64,000 nucleotides of DNA from Siphonodentalium dalli (taxonomy: Eukaryota; Mollusca; Scaphopoda; Gadilida; Siphonodentaliidae): positions 154,183,043 through 154,247,042 of the forward strand of contig CP136069.1 in the NCBI GenBank assembly GCA_032622095.1, given 5' to 3'. The translations under genes were made by a program, and so were the position numbers. The notes below the pieces were generated by a model. The model had not been told where the DNA came from. It saw only the letters and a list, made by a program, of their open reading frames with translations, and did no database searches. Position 1 is the first letter of the stretch, and every line of letters begins with the position of its first letter. Below are positions 54,689 through 64,000 of the stretch, piece after piece.

Positions 54689-54760
54689 GTGACCCTGCTT
54701 ACCGGGGTACCATACGCCTGGACCAACAATATACTCTAAACCATAAGATGTGGTCCTGCC
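54689..54760 (+). repeat. Satellite resumes after the LINE D insertion
   Basis: GTGACCCTGCTTACCGGGGT, then ACCATACGCCTGGACCAACA and ATATACTCTAAACCATAAG: one and a part unit of the 63-bp satellite. Confidence 0.85.
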
Positions 54761-54982
54761 TTAGTGCTGCGTTGTTGGCGTGTCCTAATTTAGCTATAAT
54801 GTCGGGGGTCAATGCTTTGTCAAATTCGAGAGATCCCACCAGCATGATAGCGTTATATATAGCAGGATCATTTAATCAGACTTGAAACAAACTAAACATG
54901 AATTACTTGCGAATATGTATGCAGTTTCTTTACCTTGCTTGAGCATTCGTGGCGGGAGATGCACTGGTGCAGAATTATAGGT

Positions 54983-55058
54983 CTTGTGCCAATGCATAAT
55001 CTTATATTATGCGAGTCTCTCATAGGTAGCTTCTCATATATTAGAGAATGCACTGGCT
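54983..55058. repeat. Diverged solitary hairpin module
   Basis: TTGTGCCAATGCATAATCTT...ATGCGAGTCTCTCATAGGTAGC...CATATATTAGAGAATGCACT with GGC. It is the hairpin of the 5229/9794 family with several mismatches and no MITE core or outer termini. Confidence 0.75.
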
Positions 55059-57569
55059 TACATGGTCAATGTAACATTTGTATTCCTGTCTGAACACCTC
55101 AACGCAGTCATGCAAATATAAGTTATTTTCATAAATTTGATATCCATATAGTCATAAAACAGCATCATTGTTATAAAAGAATCAGTTAGTTTATTTTATT
55201 GGCGGAACCATTTCCGTCATGTTTATGCCCAATAATTCGTCCCGAATAATGATAATTTTTCAGCGTTTAGTGCAAAGCACATTAGCCGAAAAATTCTGTA
55301 TTCACTGTTCGTGGTAATAATTAGTGAGCGATCTATTATCGCTGCGTGCATGAACAATGGAAAGAGGTCACGCTATTATATAGCGTGTGTCAGTTCTTGC
55401 CATATCGCCTTGTCCGTCGGGTCAACTCCAATATTTTGGTTTAAAACATTTGAGCAATGTTATGGATTGACGGTTCAATAACGTCAGGAGAGGCGTATGT
55501 TGAAACTATATCTGAGAAACAGATATTCGTATAACGCATTAAATCATGCATATTATAGAAAATTGACGTTGAATTTTGTTCAATGATCATTAATAATAGT
55601 TAATTGCGACTTTGAAATGTGCGTATCGCACCTTATTTATGAAAAAATAGTTTTGTAGTCATTTATATAATGTGTCATTCGATCACGACCATAGTGTATA
55701 TATTTGAACATGTTATATATGTTAATTTATAGTTATATATTATATAGTGTGTGTACAGGTTTGTGTTGCAAAATTGATCAATTAGAATGAATTTCCGAAC
55801 ATTCGAGCTGCGTTAGAGATGTTGGTTTCGGAAAGCAGGTTTCCATCGTTTTTCCCAAGAGGTTTTTCGTTGGTTTTTCCTGACCGCCAACGCAGACACA
55901 GTAGGATGTAATTAACCTGTATGTGAAGACATGCCCGTCCCTTAACGTGCAAGCATGTTTACAAATAAACGCTGATGTCGACCCCTAGTGGACTCCGGCG
56001 CGGCTTGATGGCAATGATAGTGTTATCATTATTGGAGAATTGAGAATACGAGTAAATATTTACATCTGTGCGTATTTCCACCATTGTTTTCACTGAAATG
56101 TTACAGTCGATGTGGTTAAAATTTTCGACAATCTTAGTTCGTTGTTAAAGTCATCCAACGGGTATATTGTTTGGATACTAACTTATCAGGTTTATCCTTT
56201 GACATAAGTCCACCGTATGTCTTTAAATCTCAAGATCTTAACCGATAATATAGTATAATATCCGAACAATATCATTGGTTCTAATAATAAACGCCTGTGT
56301 GGTCGCCACAATGTACTATATTAGCACATTAATGGATACTTTTATAAATGCACATATTCATTCTCAATATCATTTTAGTTCGTCCTTAATCGCAGAATGA
56401 AATCTTAACCGAGTGAATGATCATTTTAGAGCCGTCTTTTTACCTCGAGTTCTCTTATTCATTGAGTCCATTGTCACTGTGTATATCCGACACCGGAAAT
56501 TATGCAGGACAATTGCATTTGTTTACACAATATGCCGATATTTGTTTTTACCCAATATTCGTCATTGTTAAAAACCAGGACACATCATGAAGATAAAATC
56601 CCTCAGAATAATAGCAGAGTATACTATACTTCTAAAATTAACTATCTTAACATTTTGGAAATAAAGTACGTCCTCAGAAATGTCGATTATTAGGTTAAAT
56701 TCAACGGATCGTCTGCAACTTGGTCTGATAAACACCGATTTTCTTATATCTAAAACGTCTGTATGTTTACATATTGCTATGCACATGATGTAAGAAAGGT
56801 CCACAATGACTTACATAACATAACACCAAACATGAGTTTTTCGGCTGTTTGTTAAAATTATTGGCGAAAGACATAATTATTTTGTGTATGGCGAATTGCA
56901 GGAGTACTGTCGTGCAAATTGTTTTGTTACTGTACGGAATATTGCAAGCTCAAAACAATGAGTCATATCATTACACATCATTATGGTGATGATTGCGCCA
57001 TTTTGTTGCTTTCCAGCTCATTGGAACACCACTTGAATGCCAATTCAATGGTGACTCATTTTTTAGCTTTAAAATCACATCAGAGGGGGCTATCTATCAG
57101 AACTCTAGTTGGCATGATACATTTGAAGGTCGCCTTTAAAATGTAATACAAACTATCATATTGCGCAATGGTTATGATACATATTTCCCCCAAACATTTA
57201 AATGAGCATTAATTGTTATAGACCTTCCATTTACTAATGTTCGAAGTCAATCTTAGTTTACACCAATATTAACTTCACACACCAGCACTGGTTAGTAACT
57301 GCATGCCGACAATGGTTTTATAAATATAAAATAAAATGTGCTGCGAACTATGTGAATTATGTCTTAGTGTCATTATAAACGTAATCATTGTAAGATATGC
57401 ATTACTCATGTAGCTAGATAAAAGGAGCAAACAGATGTTCATTATACAATTATAAATTGCCTGCACAAGGAGATAAAGTGAAAATGCAAAACATATTTAT
57501 TTGTGATAAAAGCTCACTTTCAAGTTTATTTATTGCACCCCCCCATAATTTCGGAGAACTATTGTAATC
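55059..57569. other. Unassigned AT-rich sequence (2.5 kb)
   Basis: No gene, array or transposon terminus was recognised. Frames of 60-78 residues on both strands lack motifs. Confidence 0.4.
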
Positions 57570-57740
57570 AGTGGCGTCAGTTCGCTGCGCGTCAGTTCGT
57601 GTGTCCGTCCGATTTCTTGTCTGGTTGTTAACTCCAGTTCATAATATCCGATCGAAACGAAACTTGGTACGAGTAATAAACATTATATTATAGAGTTCGA
57701 GTTCAAATATTGTTCCAGACAGACGATTTTTAATATAGAG
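57570..57740 (+). repeat. Fragment related to the Helitron-like element at 30.2 kb
   Basis: GTGTGTCCGTCCGATTTCTT and CCGATCGAAACGAAACTTGG, then TACGAGTA, parallel the (GTCT)n and CGACCGATCGGGACGAAACTTGGTACG part of 30265-30340. The GC-rich units and CTAG end are not found. Confidence 0.5.
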
Positions 57741-60049
57741 CTATTGTCCTTTCCATACCTATAAATTGCAATTTTCGAGTTTTCCGGATAATTCCAGTTA
57801 ATATCAACTAATCCCAACTACACTTGACATCAGGAATATCCATCACATTGTTCAAGTCAACTTTGAATGTGGTTCAGATCTGGTGATTTTTGACGCATCT
57901 ATCTCCATTTTAAAATGCAAAAATATCAACTGATTCCGATTATTACTCCATCATGTACAAATTCCACACAATTGTGTTTTGTCTGAGCTTGTGTTTTCAG
58001 GTTATACTTGTATTTAGTATTAAATCCGAATATCTCAGATGCTGTTTCGTTGTCCACCTGAACAGACTCTACCAAGGTGCGATCTTAAATGATGACACAG
58101 TACAAGTAAACGGCTCTTTGAACGGATATCACACTGTGGACATGGTGTTATCTGATTAATGACCTGAACTTCAAATAAGAAGGCCATTATAACCCCATTG
58201 CATGTATGATGCGGTAAGGCCATTGCTGGTGAACGCATTGGCAGCTACGCACGTTTGTTCACGCCCCATGCAGTTTAGACGAATATTTAAAAAAAATATT
58301 GATGACCTCACCCCTCCAAACACACACATCGCTACATATAGAGAGCATTTTGGACTATTCTATTAACGTTTATGGTCGATGCCATCCATATGGTGAAATG
58401 AGTCGCAATGGCAACATTATGTCACTTGTCCTTGTACGATATATAACTCCATGCAACTGCAAGAACCAACCCATTAATATACATGTATGTCCAATTTAAA
58501 CAATTGACATTTTGTTCAGGATGCATCGGGCCTGGCCGTTTGACAACTGCAAAATAGTCACGTCGCTGAACTGAATCAAGCAAGGGGAACCATAATCCCA
58601 TATCTACATGAATGATAAGAACACTTTATATAAAAAAAATATAAATAAATATAAATATTGATATTGATGAATATTTATGTATAGATGCATATCTTTCTAA
58701 TTTTATTGGAAAAGTAAAACAAATATTTCTCATTAGCTCGTCGAGAAAGGGTTTAATAAGTTGCATACAAATTTGCCCTCCCCCCATTGCATATTATAGA
58801 ATATAGATGTGATATAAAATACATTTCAAGTCAAGCTTACTACCCGTTTCTTCGTTGGTACGATCTCTTCAGGGACACATTGATGACTCAATAAAATTAA
58901 AGAGAGTGTATCAATAAGAGGCGTTTTAGCTCTCATTATTGTTATTTTCCCGTGCAGTAACGCGCTATCATCGAAAAGTACTCCGAGTGCGTTGAACCGT
59001 TCAACTCGTCGTCGATAACCCACCAAGGTCATTGCATAGCGAACGTATACAGCGAGAGACTTTGTCAAAAATTATTATATACGCATTATAAATGAAATTG
59101 ATAAAATTCTAACAGTGGTATACTGTCGTATATAGACATTTATTGTGCAATCCCCACATGCTTCGCTAATTACTAATGGCTCACAGCACTAACTTGTAGA
59201 ACAAGTTTTCTCAGTACTGATGTACTGATGCTATATCGCAACGACGGATATTTTAAGACTGGGTTTCCTTTCACGAGATATCTTTTATATGTGATATATA
59301 GTATTAATGGAAGTTTTGACATTCACCCTGCGACATGGGAGATTTTTGTAACTCATGCGATTTTGTGACTCACTTAATCCTAATTTCGCTGAGGGCGGAC
59401 TTGATTTAGGCAGTAATAGTATATACTTCCAAACAGTCGACATGACTTACACAACTTTCACGTATAGCCAGTATGAAAATTCAAATTCAACAACTCAAGA
59501 AAGAAAATAATCACGGACAGAGAAACTAAAAGTAAGCAAGACTAGGAAGGCCTGTGTTGGAATTTTCAATACAAACTAAACTCAATTTGTTATTCAGAAA
59601 CAATACGCGCGAATTAAATATGTAGATCGCTAGTGGCTAGTGGGTTGTTTAACAGTCATCGTCATCGGATAATTGATAGTTTTAATTGATACAATTTAAC
59701 TTGGAGATTTTGCTTACACTAATCAGTATTGTTATAAAGGTTATGTTCAGATAAATATCGGCATTAAAGTGGGGGTAGTAAAATATTTGCAGGCAGGTAT
59801 ACTGTTTTTTCTGCATCTGGCATTTTCGGGGACCCACCGCCCCCAAACATGAAAAAAAAAATAGTTTTTTACTTTCAATTTGTTTACACCCACCCCCAAA
59901 TTTCACTAATTTTGGTCCTAAACCGCACAAAACCTTACATATATTGATCATACCACTGGGAACTTATCACGTTTAGTCCAAATGACGGTTTGACCAGTTG
60001 TAGCACATATGTTTTAATGAAAATTGAATTTTTTTCAAATGCTGACTGA
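57741..60049. other. Unassigned sequence (2.3 kb)
   Basis: No gene was recognised. A patch at 59765-59930 (GGGGGTAGTAAAATATTTGC...GGGACCCACCGCCCCC...CACCCACCCCCAAATTT) resembles the sub-terminal sequence of the 1.3-kb transposons. Confidence 0.35.
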
Positions 60050-60440
60050 TTACCACATACATGTATTAAGAGTTCCCAGGTCAATGCGTGACCAGAATAT
60101 GAACGGAACAAATTATATAAAATGCATCTGTACCACAGCTAACTACGTGAGAATTAAAATATCTGTAGTACCACCTGTAGCGATGCTACCGAAATTTCCC
60201 TGCAAATAACATACAATTATCTCGCAAGAATCGATTATACAGGTATTTGAAGGCAAATGCCAGTAGCACTGTTACAATTGGAACTACAGAAATATTACTA
60301 CTCATGTCGTTCGCTTTGGCAAAGATGCATGTTATGTGCACGTTTCCGTTCATATTATGGCACCATGTGGTTTTCTATGACGAAATGCCTGCAAAACCAT
60401 ACTGTGCAAATTTGCCAGCGTATGAACGCAGCCTAAGTCT
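60050..60440. repeat. Inverted pair of a diverged MITE-like unit
   Basis: 60100-60195 (CCAGAATATGAACGGAAC...CACAGCTAACTACGTGAGAA) is roughly the reverse complement of 60250-60370. The right edge GCAAATTTGCCAGCGTATGA then ACGCAGCCTAA resembles TAGGxTGCGTTCAxAC-type MITE ends. A third copy is at 61365-61560. Confidence 0.5.
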
Positions 60441-60869
60441 GCTGTTGCAATTTAAATAGATTATATTCAATTTTCTCGATTGGAGCCATTATTTTCAAAT
60501 TACCATAGCACTTTTATCTCCCGGATGATTGACGTCTCTGAAGTGTTTTTCCCGTAGAACTGGTTTTTGTTTCTCGCACAGGACGGGTATGTTTGATTAT
60601 TGACTGAAACCCTTCATCATTATTTCACCCATGTGCCGGGGGAATCACGCTTCGATTGATCTGTCGCAAGTGTCCGTCTCAGATGAGAAGCGTCGTCAAC
60701 AGATACGGGATAGCACATTAGACTGATATATAATTCCACCCGGGGTACATTGTCGCGTTAGATATGCGTGGTTCTCTCGACAACTCATGGAACTAGGAAC
60801 GAAATTCACTATGGCGCACCAGGTAAGTTACATATACACGTACATGATACACAAATATATGATGTTCAC
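60441..60869. other. Unassigned sequence
   Basis: Nothing recognised. Confidence 0.35.
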
Positions 60870-61275
60870 CAGGGACATGGCATGGCGACAGACGGAGCGG
60901 GGGGGGGGGGGACTTTAGTCAAAATGATCAACAGTTGGAAATTTCATACCTACAACTATATAGATGTTGACATTTTTTTATAGTTTTGAATTTACAACCA
61001 ATATTTAATGTGGGGGTGGGGGGGGGGGGGGGGGGGGTTGGGGTTTAGACCAACAGACGTATATTTTCCAACATTCAGTCCAAATTTTTGATTGAAATCG
61101 CCATCAGTTGTATATTTCCTAACTTTAGGGGTGTCATGTTTACAATAATTGAAACAAAAATGGAAGTGCAATGTAGTTGGAAAATCCCAACCCACGTGGA
61201 CAGGGGGGGGGGGGGGTTGCAGTTGGTAATTTCAAGGTGAAGACTTCCCAATGGAGACCATCTAGTCGTGTCATT
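60870..61275. mobile_element. Short copy of the CAGGG hAT-like repeat
   Basis: Left CAGGGACATGGCATGG, right GACCATCTAGTCGTGTCATTG. Inside are AACAGTTGGAAATTTCATAC, AACTTTAGGGGTGTCATGTT and GGGGTTGCAGTTGGTAATTT, and three G runs (60899-60911, 61018-61037, 61203-61216). The flanking octamers ATGTTCAC and ATGTAAAT match at only 5 of 8 positions, so the target duplication is eroded or absent. Confidence 0.6.
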
Positions 61276-61364
61276 GATGTAAATATACCCTCGGATACTG
61301 TTTATTGGGTTAGTATACATTAATTTATAATATTGGTAAGTTCCGAGTGCCGTTACCATAATGT

Positions 61365-61560
61365 CCGATGATGACGCGTACACAAATTCACAAATTTGCC
61401 TGGCTTTTTTGCAGACATTTCATCATAGAAAATCAATTGTTGCCAGAATATGAACTGACATGCACATTCATCTTTATCAAAGCTAATTACATTAGAAGTA
61501 AAATTTCTGTATGTCCACATGTAACCGTGCATGTTATTGACATTTGCCTTCATACATGAT
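61365..61560. repeat. Third copy of the 60.1/60.3-kb MITE-like unit
   Basis: CCAGAATATGAACTGACATG...AAAGCTAATTACATTAGAAG...TGTAACCGTGCATGTTATTG parallels both arms at 60050-60440. Divergence is considerable. Confidence 0.55.
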
Positions 61561-62757
61561 TCGCGATAAGTTCAAATTTAAAACTGAAGTGTTCGAGTAT
61601 AGCAGTCATGAGAACTTTGTTGTTTGCGCTTGAAACTTATTAATGAAAGTCTGCACGAGCTTCAACAGTTACAACTGATGTCGATAGTGCAAATGTATAC
61701 ACGTAATTTATTTTTGGGAGATAGTTGAATGCTCTTTACATGCGATTTTCAGTAGCGTCGTCGCAATTTCATTTTTTTCCCAATTTCAGTAGTTTACTCG
61801 GTTACAGGAAACATAACAACAAATGGCCATATGTGGACAGTTAATATAAAATACAATTGTCAACATATGTAATGATTGAAATAAGAGTTGTCTTAGGCCT
61901 ATATATAAAGTGAAATGTGAGAATCGTCATGAGAAATAGCCATATCGTCAGAGGGGGGAGATATTGTTTTTCCCGACACGTATGCTGGGGGTGGTGGGTG
62001 TCAAATAAGCCCAAAGCAATTTTTCCCGTGACAATTTTTTTTTTTTCCTTCTCACCTTTTATTGAATTTTTACTAGTTTGTACTGGTTTGCAACACTAAG
62101 AAATCAATAATAAGGAACTGCAGCAACACTAAACACGCTAGGGCCATTGGATGTTGGTGTGTGCCTCTTTAGGACAAGGGAAAGTATTCTTAATGCAGCT
62201 GAATCGCCCATGCAGTATTCTATGTAATTAACTTCAAATAAGGATAACTTTAAAGAAATAAATTTAATGCCAAATCTGGTCAAACATGGACATTAAACAC
62301 TGATGTATACACTGATGTATACAGAAAAAAACATGTAACATACCTAGACTTGTGAGTGGATAACACAATTATCTCATATGTGACAAAAGAGATAGAAAAT
62401 GGTAATAATTCACAATCTCATGTAGTCATGAATGAGTTAATACAGGTTTCTACTAAAAGTGTAGGTTTGTTTTTTATTATATGCTTTACTCTCACATGCT
62501 ACAATTGAGCAGTCCAATAGAAATACTGCCTTTTCTGAACTCATACAAGATTCCTGAATTCATAAAAGATAAACTGTGAACGTTATAAAATTCCTAACCA
62601 ATCCTGACCAATCTGAATCAATTGGAATCAATCGTAACATTAACTTTCTTTGATTTCCCATTGGTGCTCCTGGGTGCTCTAGTGTATTGCTATATGTGCG
62701 ATAAACATGTTTTAGCAATGTCTAATGAGTCTGGGTGGCACGTAGCATATAATAATT
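61561..62757. other. Unassigned sequence
   Basis: A G/C-rich patch at 61950-62050 (GGGGGGAGATATTG...CGACACGTATGCTGGGGGTG, then GTGGGTGTC) resembles a diverged end of the 1.3-kb transposon family (CACGTATGATG). Otherwise nothing was recognised. Confidence 0.4.
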
Positions 62758-62875
62758 TAACCTATCTGATATAATACAATCACCTATCTGGTGTAAAACA
62801 ATATCACCTATCTGGTGTAAAACAAAATCACCTATCTGGTGTAGAGCAATATCACCTACCTGGTGTATAGACATA
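62758..62875 (+). repeat. 24-bp tandem repeat, about five units
   Basis: Units of CACCTATCTGGTGTAAAACA plus ATAT, with small changes (GATATAATACA, GTAGAGCA). Each unit contains the small palindrome CACC..TATCTGGTG. The minus frame gives a repeated 'LHQIGDIV', an artefact of unit length. Confidence 0.88.
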
Positions 62876-63168
62876 ATATCTTTATAAATTTCCATAACAA
62901 AGTAACAAAACACAAAAAATAAAAAGGTCTCTAAAAAGGACTACCACACACATTTTGGCACTAAAACAGTGACTATTAATTATTATTAACCGTGCGCGCC
63001 GTGTCAGTGGCCGGTTCACCACTCAGGCATAGCTGCTATTTACAATATCAATAAAGCTGCTCAATAGGTTTTGTGACGAGAAGGAAATTGAATGCAACCA
63101 GGACACAATACAATGACTTCAGTTTAGCAATAAAATGTTCGATGGTATATAAATATTAGAACGTGATT
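62876..63168. other. Unassigned sequence
   Basis: Nothing recognised. Confidence 0.35.
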
Positions 63169-63290
63169 AGAGCATATCTTGTCGTTTACTACGCGAATGT
63201 AGTGGCCAGTGGGAATGGTGTAGTTCATGAGCCGAAGGCGAGTCCACTGGCCACTACATTCGCGTAGTCAACTCCAGGCCATGCTCTATT
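63169..63290. repeat. Fold-back palindrome
   Basis: AGAGCAT...GTTTACTACGCGAATGTAGT then GGCCAGTGG is mirrored by CCACTGGCCACTACATTCGC then GTAGTCAACTCC...ATGCTCT. The loop is ~30 bp. The inner ~30-bp arms are nearly perfect. Confidence 0.85.
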
Positions 63291-64000
63291 CACATACTAA
63301 GCTTTAAAATAAATTGACTGCAGAGCTGTGGAAATATGATATTTAACAAAAACGATTAAAAATGCACTGCAGTCACAGCATGTTTTTTTCCGTTTCTTGC
63401 AAATGTTTTCCTAATATTCTTAATTTTTTTTCATAATTATAGACAAACACTGAGACTGTTCTATTGTCCATTAGCCTAAATAACACTATTTCGGTACATG
63501 GTGAATGGTAGGAGGGTGAATATATATGTTTGCAATACTATGGTGCTTTAATTAGCATTATAGATTGAATCGATGTCTCAAGTCCATATATAACATCATG
63601 GTCAATTAGTATTGAGGGAATAATTTATAATTAACTGGAGAAATATGTAGCAAAACAGTATAGTATTATAACACATTAAACTTAACATAAAACAATAGCT
63701 GCATAAAACAGGGAAGAATACTCTGTCTATATATCCACCCATTTGAAATAGGGGTGGTCAAATACATGAATATGAACAAAATATTTTCTTCACACCCACA
63801 GGTCCGAATGATAATCTTAATCCAAAACTAGTAGACCCTTTTCGCAAAGTATTATCTGTTGCTGGTGTTCTTCTCTAGATCCTCGTCGCTTTTCTCTCTT
63901 ACTATAGAAAACATATATATTCCCTTCCATTTTAAATTGTATAAAAACACAAGATAGAATAATCACATTCGCAGGCAACATATATATTTTATGCGAATAA
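63291..64000. other. Unassigned AT-rich end of window
   Basis: No gene or repeat was recognised. Confidence 0.4.

Overview
This window looks like non-coding, repeat-dense DNA from an invertebrate animal. Several decayed LINE-type retrotransposons, many short terminal-inverted-repeat elements and AT-rich filler point to a metazoan nuclear genome. TTAGGG-type interstitial repeats make an insect unlikely. The LINE carboxy-terminal domains and the hairpin repeats are of a style I associate with marine invertebrates, molluscs or other lophotrochozoans in particular, but the species cannot be fixed from sequence alone. I found no convincing host gene, tRNA, rRNA or CRISPR array. All long reading frames are retrotransposon reverse transcriptases or tandem-repeat artefacts.

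Layout. 0-3 kb: the end of one LINE, a fragment of a CAGGG-ended hAT-like repeat, a second LINE end and a degenerate telomere-like tract. 3.7-12 kb: a family of TA-flanked elements with large internal hairpins, a Mutator-like element with perfect 100-bp inverted repeats, a TTAA-flanked piggyBac-like element, tandem repeats and fold-backs. 12.2-15 kb: a ~350-bp tandem array interrupted by a 1.15-kb hAT-like element with an exact 8-bp target duplication. 15-23 kb: tandem repeats, a hairpin pair inside a possible second TTAA element, a 24/27-bp minisatellite and a badly decayed LINE. 23-33 kb: diverged dispersed repeats, a ~361-bp tandem duplication, a cysteine-rich (CXC-like) coding remnant, a TA-flanked perfect palindrome and a Helitron-like element.

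34.8-45.5 kb is the best-resolved part, a nest of transposons. An old LINE (called B) is split in its endonuclease domain by a 5.8-kb, nearly intact LINE (called A) flanked by TATGGT. LINE B is split again by a ~1.3-kb DNA transposon, and a near-identical copy of that transposon sits at 47.8-49.1 kb. 46.1-46.8 kb holds an L1/Tx1-like LINE end. 49.9-51.2 kb is a ~650-bp tandem duplication, each unit ending in a 140-bp palindrome. 53.1-54.8 kb is a ~63-bp satellite with a truncated LINE on the minus strand inserted in phase. 55-64 kb is mostly unassigned, with one more hAT-like copy, diverged fold-backs and a short tandem repeat.

Nothing here works together as a pathway. The interest lies in transposon nesting, recent mobility (identical inverted repeats, ~99% identical copies) and hairpin modules that recur in different carriers. 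All family names rest on termini, target duplications and protein motifs read by eye.
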